A DNA stretch of 44,424 bases from Thermoleophilia bacterium (GCA_025934255.1 JAICYJ010000001.1:1-44424), one strand, 5' to 3'. Counted from the first letter of the stretch, positions 14,815 to 23,917 are shown. A program made the numbers and translations. The notes: generated from the letters alone by a model not told the origin.

Positions 14815-16113
14815 CTAGGTGAACGTCCGGGTGTAGGGCGCACCGGACAGGAGCGCCCGCTGCGCCACGCCGTCGATGATCGTGTCGAATCGCAGCCGCT
14901 CGGGCGACCAGTCCCGCTCGCCGACGCGGAAGCCACCGCCAGCGAGCCGGGTCATCGGCGCCCGCTCGTCGCTGAGGTGGTCACAGCCCCACCACAGCCG
15001 TCCCTCCCGCGCCGCCACCCGGAAGTTGGTCAGCCAGGCGTTGTGGGATCGGTAGTGGCCGAGGAACGGCCGCCACTGATCGGGGCAGGAGCCGTCATCC
15101 TCCAGCGGCTCCGACAGCTCCAACGCGAACGGCTCGGGCTCGCCGCCGCCGGCCAGCGCCAGCCCGGCCCTGGCCATCGCCGTGCCGCCCATGTACCCGC
15201 AGGCCATCGCCACCGCTCCGACCCCGTCGTACGTGGCCACCATCAGCGAGCCGGTGCCGATCATGCCGCCGCCGTGGCCGAAGTCCTTCTGGCCGATCGC
15301 GATGCCGTAGCCGTAGTGCCCGCGGTCTCCATCCTGGTCGTCCTCGACGTGCGGCGCCAGCATGGCCGCCCAGCCCTTGGCCGACAACAGCCGTTCGTCG
15401 CGGGTCATCAGCGCACGCAGGTAGATCGCGAGGTCGCCTCCGCTCGAGCAGATGCAGCCGTCGGCCTCGGCGCTGTCGATCCAGGTGGCCGGCACCAGCC
15501 CGTGCTCGGGCCGCCAGGGCCGGTCGTCGAAGGCCGGCACCGTCGCCTGGGCCAGCCGCGGCCGCATCTCCTGCACGATCCACGGCTCCGACTCGGCCAT
15601 CCCCAGCGGCTCCAGGATCCGCTCGCGCACCAGCCGCGGATATCCGTGGCCGGACACGCGCTCCAGCATCCAGCCGATCACGCGGTAGCCGACGTTCGAG
15701 TACCAGAAGTGCTCCCCGGGGGCGAACCCGACCTCGGTGTCCGCCAGCGCCACGACGTCGTAGTTGGATCCGGTCGCGATCTCCGCGCCCTGGATCAGCC
15801 CGGATGAGTGGGTCAGCAGGTGGTGCAGCGTGATCGGCGCGGTCGTCCCGCCCACGGCGAACCAGGGCAGCACATCCGTGACCGGCGCGTGCAGGTCGAG
15901 CAGGCCCCGCTCGGCCAGCTGCAGCGCCACGATCGCGGTGAAGGACTTGCCGATCGAGCCGAACTGGAACATCGTTCCGCCGGGGACGCCGTAGCTGCGC
16001 GAGGCCAGCGTGCGCTCGCCGTCGGTGACGGCCACCGCCATCGATGAGGCGGCACCGGTCGCGAGCACCGTCTCGGCGTAGGCATCCAGCCTGTCTGCGA
16101 GCTCATCGGCCAC
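14815..16113 (-). CDS. Serine hydrolase of the beta-lactamase/class C (DUF3471-like) type
   Basis: A 432-residue beta-lactamase-related serine hydrolase. The three active-site boxes are present: S53-x-x-K56 (FQFGSIGKSFTA), Y138-S-N140 (FWYSNVGYRVIGWMLERVS), and H280-G-G (DFGHGGGMIG) in place of KTG. Such proteins act on peptides, esters or D-amino-acid substrates; true beta-lactamase activity cannot be inferred. No signal peptide is visible, so it is probably cytoplasmic, unlike most resistance enzymes. The last 100 residues are a beta-rich domain ending RALLSGAPYTRTF. GTG start with TAGGCT 6 nt upstream; divergent from mqnE with only 41 bp between the start codons. Confidence 0.9.
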   Translation of the reverse strand: MADELADRLDAYAETVLATGAASSMAVAVTDGERTLASRSYGVPGGTMFQFGSIGKSFTAIVALQLAERGLLDLHAPVTDVLPWFAVGGTTAPITLHHLLTHSSGLIQGAEIATGSNYDVVALADTEVGFAPGEHFWYSNVGYRVIGWMLERVSGHGYPRLVRERILEPLGMAESEPWIVQEMRPRLAQATVPAFDDRPWRPEHGLVPATWIDSAEADGCICSSGGDLAIYLRALMTRDERLLSAKGWAAMLAPHVEDDQDGDRGHYGYGIAIGQKDFGHGGGMIGTGSLMVATYDGVGAVAMACGYMGGTAMARAGLALAGGGEPEPFALELSEPLEDDGSCPDQWRPFLGHYRSHNAWLTNFRVAAREGRLWWGCDHLSDERAPMTRLAGGGFRVGERDWSPERLRFDTIIDGVAQRALLSGAPYTRTFT

Positions 16114-16119
16114 CGCGCC

Positions 16120-16125
16120 AGCCTA
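16120..16125 (-). promoter_or_regulatory. -10 box TAGGCT, leaderless promoter of the serine hydrolase gene
   Basis: TAGGCT on the minus strand, 6 nt before the GTG at 16113. Only 14 bp separate it from the opposing -10 box of mqnE. Confidence 0.45.
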
Positions 16126-16139
16126 CCGAGTGACGCGAG

Positions 16140-16145
16140 TAGACT
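16140..16145 (+). promoter_or_regulatory. -10 box TAGACT, leaderless promoter of mqnE
   Basis: TAGACT lies 9 nt before the ATG at 16155. Confidence 0.42.
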
Positions 16146-16154
16146 GACGCCTGC

Positions 16155-17264
16155 ATGGCCACCGCTGCCCGTCTGGACACGCTCGCCGAGATCCGCGAGA
16201 AGGTGCTCGCCAACGAGCGCCTCGACTTCGACGACGGCGTGACGCTGCTCGAGACCGACGATCTCACCGGCCTCGGCGAGCTGGCCGACACCGCCCGCCG
16301 CCTGCGCGGCGGCAGCGACGAGGTGTTCTTCGTCAACAACCTGTACCTGAACTTCACGAACGTGTGCCGCGTGAAGTGCAAGTTCTGCGCGTTCGCGGTC
16401 ACCGGCAAGCAGCCGTCCGCCTACACCTGGGAGATCGACAAGCTCGTGGAGCACGCCGTCGAGGTGCACGACCGCGAGCGGTACAGCGAGATCCACATGG
16501 TCGGCGGCGAGAACCCGCACCTGGAGTACAGCTACTACGTCGACCTCACCCGGGAGCTGCACGATGCGCTGCCCGACGTGCACCTGAAGCTCTACACGGC
16601 GTCCGAGATCCACCACATGCACAAGCTCTCGGGGCTGCCGCACGCGCAGATCCTGGCCGAGCTGCAGGAGGTGGGGCTGGGCTCGCTGCCGGGCGGCGGC
16701 GCGGAGGTGTTCGCCGACCGTGTGCGGCGGCTGGTGGCCCCGGGCAAGGAGCACCCCGACAACTGGATCGCGACCCACCGCGCCGCCCACGGCATCGGCA
16801 TGCCCACCCACTGCACCATGCTCTACGGGCATGTCGAGAACTACGAGGAGCGGGTCGACCACTGGATGCGGCTGCGCGACCTGCAGGACGAGACCGGCGG
16901 CTTCCTGGCCTTCGTGCCGCTGCCCTTCCATCCCGAGAACACGGTCTTCCAGCGCCGCGGCTGGCGCTTCTCGACCGGATACGACGACCTCAAGATGGTG
17001 GCCGCGTCGCGGCTGATGCTGGACAACATCCCCAACATCAAGGCCTACTGGATCATGCTCTCGACGCCGGTGGCGCAGGTCGCGCTGCACTACGGCGCCA
17101 ACGACATCCAGGGCACCGTCATGGAGGAGCAGATCGCCCACGCCGCGGGCGCCGTCACGCCCCAGGAGGAGAAGGTGCAGAGCCTGGTCACGCTGATCCG
17201 CGACGCCGGCCGGATCCCCGTGCAGCGCGACACGCTGTACAACGTGGTGCGCACCTTTGCTTAG
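16155..17264 (+). CDS. mqnE: Aminofutalosine synthase (radical SAM)
   Basis: A 369-residue radical SAM enzyme that joins SAM-derived adenosyl to 3-[(1-carboxyvinyl)oxy]benzoate to give 6-amino-6-deoxyfutalosine. The [4Fe-4S] cluster cysteines are C71, C75 and C78 (NVCRVKCKFCAF). Other marks are HMVGGENPHLEYSYYVDL, LGSLPGGGAEVF, YGHVENYEERVDHW, FVPLPFHPENT, AYWIMLSTPVAQVALHYGAND and DIQGTVMEE, the last groups separating MqnE from MqnC. It overlaps mqnA by 8 bp, and MqnA makes its substrate, so the two form a functional pair. mqnC is encoded separately at 23918. Confidence 0.95.
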   Translation: MATAARLDTLAEIREKVLANERLDFDDGVTLLETDDLTGLGELADTARRLRGGSDEVFFVNNLYLNFTNVCRVKCKFCAFAVTGKQPSAYTWEIDKLVEHAVEVHDRERYSEIHMVGGENPHLEYSYYVDLTRELHDALPDVHLKLYTASEIHHMHKLSGLPHAQILAELQEVGLGSLPGGGAEVFADRVRRLVAPGKEHPDNWIATHRAAHGIGMPTHCTMLYGHVENYEERVDHWMRLRDLQDETGGFLAFVPLPFHPENTVFQRRGWRFSTGYDDLKMVAASRLMLDNIPNIKAYWIMLSTPVAQVALHYGANDIQGTVMEEQIAHAAGAVTPQEEKVQSLVTLIRDAGRIPVQRDTLYNVVRTFA

Positions 17265-18024
17265 GCTGGGGCGGATCAGCTACGCCAACATGGCGCCGGT
17301 GTTCTACGAGCTGGACGGCGAGGGCCTGGAGCAGGTCAGCGGCGTGCCCACAACGCTGAACCGGATGCTGATGGCGGGCGAGATCGACGTGGCGCCGATC
17401 AGCTCGATCGAGTACGCGCGACACGCCGACACGCTGCGGCTGCTGCCGCGCCTGTGCGTGTCCACCGAGGGCGCCGTCGACTCGATCCAGCTGATCACGC
17501 GCAAGCCCATCGAGCAGGTGCGCTCGGTCGCGGTCACGCCCGAGAGCGCGACCTCGGTGGTGCTGACGCGAGTGCTGCTGGGCGAGGTGGAGCTGGTACC
17601 GCTCGACCAGCCGGCCGACGCCCGCATGCTGATCGGCGACGCCGCGCTGCAGAGCGCCTTCGACGATCCCACGCCCCACTACGACCTGGGCCGCCTCTGG
17701 CAGGAGCGCACCGGTCTTCCGATGGTGTACGCCGTCTGGGCCTGCCGGCAGGGCATCGAGGACGGGCTCGAGGATCTGGAGCGGGCGCACTTGCGCGCGC
17801 TGGCCGTGTCCCGCTCCGAGCCGGAGGCGCTGGCGCGCAGGGCATCCGCCGAGTACGGCTGGCCGGCCGGCTTCCTGGCCCGCTACTTCGAGAAGCTGCG
17901 CTACCACTTCGGCCCGCGTGAGCGGCAGGGGCTGGTGCGGTTCTTCGAGCTGGCGCACCTGGCCGGCGAGCTGGAGACGGTGCCGGAGCTGCACTTCGTG
18001 CAGGGCGTCCGCACCGAGGCGTGA
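17257..18024 (+). CDS. mqnA: Chorismate dehydratase
   Basis: Dehydrates chorismate to 3-[(1-carboxyvinyl)oxy]benzoate, the entry step of the futalosine menaquinone route. The 255 residues show the periplasmic-binding-protein-like fold of this family: GRISYANMAPVFYEL at the N-terminus, GVPTTLNRMLMAGEIDVAPISSIEYAR (in part), SVAVTPESATSV, LLIGDAAL-type stretch (MLIGDAALQ) and YDLGRLWQERTGLPMVYAVW. No signal peptide, so it is cytoplasmic. The start is a TTG at 17257 within the end of mqnE; no better start lies before GRISYANMAP. It ends 6 bp from the convergent PhoD-like gene. Confidence 0.95.
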   Translation: MLRLGRISYANMAPVFYELDGEGLEQVSGVPTTLNRMLMAGEIDVAPISSIEYARHADTLRLLPRLCVSTEGAVDSIQLITRKPIEQVRSVAVTPESATSVVLTRVLLGEVELVPLDQPADARMLIGDAALQSAFDDPTPHYDLGRLWQERTGLPMVYAVWACRQGIEDGLEDLERAHLRALAVSRSEPEALARRASAEYGWPAGFLARYFEKLRYHFGPRERQGLVRFFELAHLAGELETVPELHFVQGVRTEA

Positions 18025-18030
18025 AGCCGG

Positions 18031-20028
18031 CTACTCCGGCTTGAACGGCAGCACCAGCGGCTGCCAGGTGTCCAGGGGACGCCCGGCGGTGGCATCGATC
18101 GCGCGCAGCGTGACGCTGCGGCCGGCCGCACCCGGCGGGTCGATCTCGATCAGCCCGGCGCCGGAGACGTTCAGCCGGTAGCGCGACCGGTCGACGTTCG
18201 GATCGCCCGGGGCCGCGCCCGACCACAGCTCGCAGCGTATGCCCGCGCAGGTGAACTCGGTGATCCGCATGCCGGCCGCCTCGCGCCGGCCCTCGGGGTC
18301 GGGGTGCTGGTCGATCCGCAGCGAGTGGCAGTCGCCGCTCACGATCAGCACCCGCTTGCCGCGCAGCTGGGCGTCCATGAACGCCGTCAGCACGCGACGG
18401 TACTCGTGCGGCCAGCTGTAGATGTAGTTGTCTCGCTGGACGCGGCCGTTGCGGGGATTGACGCGGGTGCCGAACGTGTCGCCGCTGAAGACGACGAACA
18501 TCGAGGCGTCGCTGGTGCGCAGGATCTGCTCCATCCAGGTCCGCTGTTCGATCCCCAGCTTCGTCTTGCCGGGCACGTTCGGACCTGCGGCGGGGTCGCA
18601 GTAGCGGCGGCCGTCCAGCGTCAGGCAGTGCACGTCGCCGGCGCGGACGTCGAAGTAGCCGCGCCGCTCGGAGTCGGCCGAGATCTGGTTCCACAGCTGC
18701 CACGTCCACGGCAGCAGCGTCGTTCGGTCGGCGTTGTTGTCGGGCCCGTACTCGTGGTCGTCCATGATGAACCCGACCGGGACGCGCCGCCGCAGGGCGA
18801 CGAACCCCGGGTCGGCCAGGAACCGCTGGAAGCGGTCGGCGAAGAACTCCGGGGTGCGGCTATAGCTGGCGTCGTTGAAGTTGCCGGCATAGCCGAAGTC
18901 GCCTTCGAAGACCATCGCGGCCGGCGGCCTGGTGGACGCCTCCAGCAGCCGCTGGTAGCCCTGGTTGGGCGCCGGCCCGATCAGCTTGTAGCAGCTGGCG
19001 CCGAGCAGCGTGAGGCCGTCTGCGTGCCCGGTCAGCGGGACGTCGTGGAGCGGCGTGACCGTCTCCGCCGCGCCGGTCAGCGATCGCAGGCGCACCCGCC
19101 AGCGGACGTCGCCATCCGCCCGGATCTGCTGGAGCGCCGTCAGTGGGAAGCCGTCGACGACCTGTTCGGGGCCGTGGTCGAATTCGCCGCCTGCCACCGA
19201 CCACTCGAACCTGATGCGCGCCGGGTAGGCGCTCCACACGCGCATACGCACGTCGTGGGCGCCGTCCAGACGCGGGCTGGGGATGCCCGAGATCAGCACC
19301 GGCGCGACCGGGCTGGTCGGCTGCGGCGGCGTGTTCGTGGCGACGGTGTGGCTGTGCACCTGCAGCCGGCATGGGTGCAGGTTGAGGGGGTGCACCGCGA
19401 GCACGCCGGGGTTCCCGGCCGCGGCCGCCACCGACCCTGAGACCTGCCAGTCTGCCTCCGAGCCGTCTCCCTGCCAGGCCCTCGCCCAGACGCGCCCGCC
19501 CTGGTAGCGGACGTCCAGCACGTGGAGCGTGCCCGCCGTCACCGGGTCGGTGTCTGCGCTGGCAACGGTGCGACGGCCGTCGAAGGCGTACTCGGCGATC
19601 ACCAGCCGGCCACCCTCGATGGTCACGCCCGCGAACGAATGCGGGCCGGTCGACCGCAGCAGCAGCCCCGGCCGCAGGCTGGCGTCCGTGACGGCGAACT
19701 CGAGCCGCTGGGCCCCGTCCGCATGCACCGCGTCCAGCAGCTGCACCGGCATCGGCTGATCAGCGGCGGTGGTGTGCACGCCGGCAGGCACCGTCAGCAC
19801 CCCCGGACCGGCGTCGACCATCGGCGGCCCCTGGAGAGGAGCCCATTGCGGCCCCCACCCGTCCGGGCCGCTGAACGAGCTGCGGAGACGAAACCGGCTC
19901 GGCGCCGGCCCCGGAGGCGGCGACACCGTGGTCCCGCCGCCACCGAGCAGCTGTCTGGCGGTGACCCCTACCGTGGCGGCGCCGGCCAGCGCCAGCAGGC
20001 CGGCCCGCGTGTAGCGCCGCCCGGTCAT
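18031..20028 (-). CDS. PhoD-like metallophosphoesterase, probably exported
   Basis: A 665-residue protein. The N-terminus (RRYTRAGLLALAGAATVGV) reads like a twin-arginine or Sec signal with an RR pair. Residues about 45-240 form a beta-rich domain with no catalytic motif that resembles a laminin-G/concanavalin-like fold (uncertain). Residues about 250-345 look like the Ig/fibronectin-type domain found ahead of PhoD catalytic domains. The catalytic part carries FEGDFGY at about 371, FIMDDHEYGPDNN at about 420 (usual WDDHE), VVFSGD and SGDCHSLR at about 563. These metal-binding motifs support a phosphodiesterase or phosphatase acting outside the cell. The ATG overlaps the stop of the upstream membrane protein gene (ATGA), so the two are coupled, which suggests a surface-polymer role rather than simple phosphate scavenging. 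Substrate unknown. Confidence 0.8.
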   Translation of the reverse strand: MTGRRYTRAGLLALAGAATVGVTARQLLGGGGTTVSPPPGPAPSRFRLRSSFSGPDGWGPQWAPLQGPPMVDAGPGVLTVPAGVHTTAADQPMPVQLLDAVHADGAQRLEFAVTDASLRPGLLLRSTGPHSFAGVTIEGGRLVIAEYAFDGRRTVASADTDPVTAGTLHVLDVRYQGGRVWARAWQGDGSEADWQVSGSVAAAAGNPGVLAVHPLNLHPCRLQVHSHTVATNTPPQPTSPVAPVLISGIPSPRLDGAHDVRMRVWSAYPARIRFEWSVAGGEFDHGPEQVVDGFPLTALQQIRADGDVRWRVRLRSLTGAAETVTPLHDVPLTGHADGLTLLGASCYKLIGPAPNQGYQRLLEASTRPPAAMVFEGDFGYAGNFNDASYSRTPEFFADRFQRFLADPGFVALRRRVPVGFIMDDHEYGPDNNADRTTLLPWTWQLWNQISADSERRGYFDVRAGDVHCLTLDGRRYCDPAAGPNVPGKTKLGIEQRTWMEQILRTSDASMFVVFSGDTFGTRVNPRNGRVQRDNYIYSWPHEYRRVLTAFMDAQLRGKRVLIVSGDCHSLRIDQHPDPEGRREAAGMRITEFTCAGIRCELWSGAAPGDPNVDRSRYRLNVSGAGLIEIDPPGAAGRSVTLRAIDATAGRPLDTWQPLVLPFKPE

Positions 20029-22004
20029 CGCAGCGGCTCGCTCGTGCAGCGGTACCCGGGCACGTCGTTGGGGCGCGGTGCGTCGGCCCCGGCGCCGGCC
20101 ACCGCGAACACGGAAACAGGCCCGACCCGGGCGCGCAGGCTCAGCTCGGGCAGCCGCATCATCCGCTTCGCCTGATCGGGCCGGGCCAGCACGTCGTCGA
20201 TCGACCACCGGCGCAGCAGATCTGCGTTGGCGGCCGGGTCGGCGTAGAAGCGCCGCGCGCGGGCCTCGATGTCGAGCGCCTGGGCGAGCAGGGCAGGCCG
20301 CAGGAACACCATCAGGCCCTCCTGCATGCTGGCACGGCCGGTCAGCGCCTGGAACGACCCGCGCGTCCTGGTGGGCGTCAGCAGCCGGGTGTTGCATGGC
20401 GTGGCGACACGCGCCGCCTCGATCATGGCGGAGGACGCAGGCCCGCCGTGCACGCCCGCGGTCAGCCCGTTCCAGCCGATGCCGGCGACGATCAGCACCG
20501 GCAGCACGGCCGCACACACGGCGGGCAGCCGCGGGCGCAGCTGCCGGGTGCTGGCGAACAGCGCGTTCACGCCGGCCGCCCCCAGCACCAGCAGCGGCAG
20601 GCCGGCGTACTCGAACACGCGCCGGTCGCCGAACGTCGCCGGCACGTAGTAGGCATACCGGGCCGAGAACAGCAGCTCGATCGCGTACAGCGACGCCAGC
20701 GCGAACAGCGCGGCCGCCACGGCCAGCCGCTCCGGCCGGCCACCGAGCAGCACGGCCGCCAGGCCCAGCAGCCCCAGCGCCAGCAGCGGCAGCAGCAGCG
20801 TGATGCCGTGGGCCGGCAGCGCAGTGGCCGTCTCGTAGAGGTTGCGTGCGGCCGTCACGGGCGGGGTGTAGAAGCGACGACGGGACTTCGGGATCGGCGT
20901 CTTCTTGAGACCGAGCAGCGCCGCGGTGGGGTCGTAGCGCCCGTTGACGGCCCGGTAGGGCGTGCCCGACGCGCCCTGGAACCCGAGGTCACCGCCTGCC
21001 AGCACGAGCGCGATCGCCGCAACCGCGAGCCCGCCCGCCGCCGTGGCGACGCTCCAGCGGGCGATCGTCCGCCAGCGGCCGCTGCGGACGGCCGCGGCCA
21101 GGGCGTAGCCAACCATCAGCGGGGCGATCGCGATCACCGCCACCAGGTGCGTCAGCGCTGCGGCCCCGATCAGCGCGCCGGTCGCGACGGCCCTGGGCAG
21201 GCCGGCGCCGGCGTCGCCGCGCAGCAGCGGCAGGGCCAGCACCAGCGCCGCCAGCATGCACATGCGGCCGCTGTCCTCGGTCTGGAAGAAGGTCAGCTTG
21301 CGGACGATGTCAGCATCGAGCACGAGGCCGCCCGGCCACGCATGGTCCGTCAGCGCCAGCAGCGGCAGGGCGGCGGCGCACCAGCGCAGGCCCAGCTCCC
21401 AGCCCAGCGCGAACATGCCGGCGGCGAACCCCACCGCCGAGATCCAGAGCGCTGCCGCCATGGCCGAGAACGGGTGGTCGCGGAGCACGAACGAGAGCCC
21501 GGCGTCGAAGGAGTTTGCGCCCAGCTTGCTGATCGCGGGCGCGTGCAGCGCTCCCCATTGCAGCACCGTCGACGGGACGCGGCCGGCGTCGGCGAACTCG
21601 AGCCCGTCGCTCCAGTACCTCCAGCCGCCGGCCGAGGCGTCGACCGGGATCCGCAGCCGCGCGATCGCGATGGCGGTCACCGCCAGCAGCCCGAAGGCGA
21701 CCACGGGCCAGCCCGCCCGGGCCTCGTCCCGCAGGCCTCCCAGCAGCTCGCGCGACGGCGTTCGCCGCAGCGTCCACGCCAGCAGCAGGCAGCTCGCCGT
21801 CGCCAGCAGCAGCGCCAGCGACCACGGCCGCAGCAGGTGCACGAGCGCCAGCGCGGTTGCCGGCCACAGCACCATCGCGTACCCGAGTCCGAACACCGCC
21901 GCCAGGCGGGCGGGGATCGAGCTGTGACCTGCCGGGAGCGCCGCCAGCGTGGCGATCGCACCGCACGCGAGGATGACGAGGACGGTCGCGGCGGCGAGGA
22001 TCAC
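20025..22004 (-). CDS. Large multi-pass membrane protein, GT-C glycosyltransferase-like
   Basis: A 659-residue polytopic membrane protein with about 12 or more hydrophobic segments through residue 500, then a soluble C-terminal part of about 140 residues. The first long external loop contains acidic residues in RYWSDGLEFADAGRVP and SKLGANSFDAGL, the place where GT-C enzymes carry their catalytic Asp. No named family is recognised. GT-C enzymes use polyprenyl-phosphate sugars on the outer membrane face, which would suit the surface-glycan genes further right, but this is inference. It ends overlapping the PhoD-like gene and is 36 bp after a similar membrane protein. GTG start with TACCCT 7 nt upstream. 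Confidence 0.72.
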   Translation of the reverse strand: MILAAATVLVILACGAIATLAALPAGHSSIPARLAAVFGLGYAMVLWPATALALVHLLRPWSLALLLATASCLLLAWTLRRTPSRELLGGLRDEARAGWPVVAFGLLAVTAIAIARLRIPVDASAGGWRYWSDGLEFADAGRVPSTVLQWGALHAPAISKLGANSFDAGLSFVLRDHPFSAMAAALWISAVGFAAGMFALGWELGLRWCAAALPLLALTDHAWPGGLVLDADIVRKLTFFQTEDSGRMCMLAALVLALPLLRGDAGAGLPRAVATGALIGAAALTHLVAVIAIAPLMVGYALAAAVRSGRWRTIARWSVATAAGGLAVAAIALVLAGGDLGFQGASGTPYRAVNGRYDPTAALLGLKKTPIPKSRRRFYTPPVTAARNLYETATALPAHGITLLLPLLALGLLGLAAVLLGGRPERLAVAAALFALASLYAIELLFSARYAYYVPATFGDRRVFEYAGLPLLVLGAAGVNALFASTRQLRPRLPAVCAAVLPVLIVAGIGWNGLTAGVHGGPASSAMIEAARVATPCNTRLLTPTRTRGSFQALTGRASMQEGLMVFLRPALLAQALDIEARARRFYADPAANADLLRRWSIDDVLARPDQAKRMMRLPELSLRARVGPVSVFAVAGAGADAPRPNDVPGYRCTSEPLR

Positions 22005-22011
22005 CCACGGG

Positions 22012-22017
22012 AGGGTA
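22012..22017 (-). promoter_or_regulatory. -10 box TACCCT, possible leaderless promoter
   Basis: On the minus strand, 7 nt before the GTG at 22004, in the 36-bp gap between two membrane protein genes. Confidence 0.35.
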
Positions 22018-22040
22018 CCGCCCGGGGGTGGCCGAAGATG

Positions 22041-23861
22041 TCACGGCGGACCGGTGCGCGTCAGGTCCCAGTGCCGGTCGCCGAACGAGCACGAGGCGAC
22101 CGGCGTGCCGGTTCCGGCGGGGATGACGCCGGGCTTGGCGAGCACGACGTCCACGCCGGCCGGCGGCGGCCCGCCGGCCAGCGTCGCCGCGACCGCCCGG
22201 CGCCGCGCGGCCAGATCGGGGATGCGGTCGTGCAGCCAGCTGCGGAACCGCACGTTGGCCGACGCCGTGCGCAGGTAGTAGAACCGGGCGCCGCTTTGGG
22301 CGAACAGCCGCAGGCTGAGCATGTCCGCGGCGGGCTCGGGGGCGACCACGGCCACGCGCGTGTCCGCATCGATCGGCAGCGAGCCGCAGTCCAGCAGCGG
22401 CGAGACCGGGTCGCGCCAGATGCTGGCGGAGGCGAGCACCGTCGACCCCAGCGCCAGGGAGGCCAGCAGGGCCGCGGCCGCCGGGGCGGCTGCCGCCCTG
22501 CGCGGGCCCGCGGCCGTGACCAGCGCGTCCGCGCCCACGCCGGCCGGGACGCACAGCGCGAGCACCAGGAACGGCATGTAGCGCGGCCAGCCCACGAGCG
22601 CGGCCGGGATGCCGCCGGTGTCGACGTGCGATGCCAGCAGCCCCGCGGCGACCGCCAGCCCCGGCACCGCCACCAGGGCCAGCGAACGGGACAGCGCCGG
22701 GCGTCGCTGCCGGGACAGCACGGCGAGCCCGACAGCCGCGAGCGGCAGCGTCAGGCCCACGGCGGCGAGCGACTGGCCGGCGCTGGGCGAGCCCGCATCG
22801 AGCTGTGTGGTCTGGACGAAGCCGTGGTAGCGGAGGTAGGCGAGCCCCAGGGGAATCAGCCACGGCGCCGCCACGGCGGCTCCCGCCGGCGCCGCCCGCC
22901 AGGCGTCGCGGCAGCGTCCCATGACCGCGAACACCGCCGCCCAGGCGGCGCACAGCAGTCCGGCCGGCGGGGCGATCAGGAACACCAGGCTGCCGGCGGC
23001 ACCGACCGCCCACCACAGCGGCGCCCGGCCCGAGATCGCCCGCAGCGTTAGCCACAGCACGATCGGCACGAGCGCGAGCCCCAGGTCGCGCGGGATCATC
23101 GGCGGCAGGAAGACCGTCGCCGGCGTCAGCGCCGGCACCGGGCTGCCGTGGAAGGGCCCGGCGTCGATCGTCGCCATCTGGAACCGGTACCCGTGGGCGT
23201 CGGCGGCCCACCCCAGCGAGGCCGCCGCCAGGAACAGGCCGACGCTCCAGGTGGCGGCCCCCCGGCGGTCGCAGATCTCCAACGCCAGCAGCCAGATGCC
23301 GGTGCCGGCACAGGCCAGGCCGAACCCCTGCATCGCCCACACCGCGCCCTCCACCCCGCCCGGCAGCGCCCCTGCGATCCATGCCACCAGCGCGTGGAAC
23401 AGCCACGGGTAGCCGTTCGGCTCGCCCGCGTAGACCCCGCCCGGGGTGGCGGCACCGTCCTCGAGCTGGTGGATCCAGCCCAAATGCCAGAGCAGGTCGC
23501 CGCGCGACGGCTGCAGCGCGCCCAGCGACAGCGCCAGCTGCGGGGCGCTCAGCACCAGTCCGGCCACGCAGCCCGTGACCAGCGGGGCGACCGCCGGCCG
23601 CGGTGCGCGCAGGGGCGGGCGCAGCGCCAGGCAGGCGCCAGCGGCCGCCAGCGCCAGACCGGTCGTCGCCAGGGTGCTACCCAGCAGGCCGACGCCGAGG
23701 GCGCCGGCCACCATCGCCGTCCAGGCCAGGCCGCAGGCGGCCAGCGCTCCGATCGCGAACCGCTCGGACGCGGGCCGGTCGCGGGCCAGCGCGCTGCCGG
23801 CCACCCAGACCCAGGCCAGGAGGGCCAGCAGCATGATCGCTCCGGCGGCGTCGAGGGACAT
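22041..23861 (-). CDS. Large multi-pass membrane protein, GT-C glycosyltransferase-like
   Basis: A 606-residue polytopic protein. It has two helices at the N-terminus, a first outer loop with acidic and aromatic residues (PSRGDLLWHLGWIHQLEDG, NGYPWLFHALVAWIAG) typical of GT-C-like mannosyl/arabinosyl transferases, about ten further helices, and a soluble C-terminal domain of about 120 residues starting near ASASIWRDPVSPLLDCG. The GD-xx-x-H pattern recurs in the protein encoded at 40746 (AGDAVFHLARVRKIL), so the two may be distant paralogues. The start at 23861 is chosen because TAGCCT ends 9 nt before it; the GTG at 23867 is only 3 nt from the box. Divergent from mqnC. Confidence 0.72.
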   Translation of the reverse strand: MSLDAAGAIMLLALLAWVWVAGSALARDRPASERFAIGALAACGLAWTAMVAGALGVGLLGSTLATTGLALAAAGACLALRPPLRAPRPAVAPLVTGCVAGLVLSAPQLALSLGALQPSRGDLLWHLGWIHQLEDGAATPGGVYAGEPNGYPWLFHALVAWIAGALPGGVEGAVWAMQGFGLACAGTGIWLLALEICDRRGAATWSVGLFLAAASLGWAADAHGYRFQMATIDAGPFHGSPVPALTPATVFLPPMIPRDLGLALVPIVLWLTLRAISGRAPLWWAVGAAGSLVFLIAPPAGLLCAAWAAVFAVMGRCRDAWRAAPAGAAVAAPWLIPLGLAYLRYHGFVQTTQLDAGSPSAGQSLAAVGLTLPLAAVGLAVLSRQRRPALSRSLALVAVPGLAVAAGLLASHVDTGGIPAALVGWPRYMPFLVLALCVPAGVGADALVTAAGPRRAAAAPAAAALLASLALGSTVLASASIWRDPVSPLLDCGSLPIDADTRVAVVAPEPAADMLSLRLFAQSGARFYYLRTASANVRFRSWLHDRIPDLAARRRAVAATLAGGPPPAGVDVVLAKPGVIPAGTGTPVASCSFGDRHWDLTRTGPP

Positions 23862-23870
23862 CAGCACGCG

Positions 23871-23876
23871 AGGCTA
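23871..23876 (-). promoter_or_regulatory. -10 box TAGCCT of the membrane protein gene
   Basis: Minus strand, 9 nt before the ATG at 23861. Confidence 0.38.
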
Positions 23877-23904
23877 CCGGCCTCACCGGCCGCGGGGTTT
23901 CAAC

Positions 23905-23910
23905 TAGCAT
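23905..23910 (+). promoter_or_regulatory. -10 box TAGCAT, leaderless promoter of mqnC
   Basis: TAGCAT lies 7 nt before the GTG at 23918. Confidence 0.45.
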
Positions 23911-23917
23911 CCGGCTG

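Noticed and set aside
14815..16113. Serine hydrolase as an antibiotic-resistance beta-lactamase
   Set aside because: SxxK and YxN are present, but KTG is replaced by HGG and there is no export signal; general esterase/peptidase relatives share these boxes.
20448..23051. An 867-codon plus-strand open frame opposite the two membrane protein genes
   Set aside because: It is Gln/Arg/His-rich with no family motif, typical of antisense frames in GC-rich DNA; the minus-strand frames have clear membrane-helix patterns.
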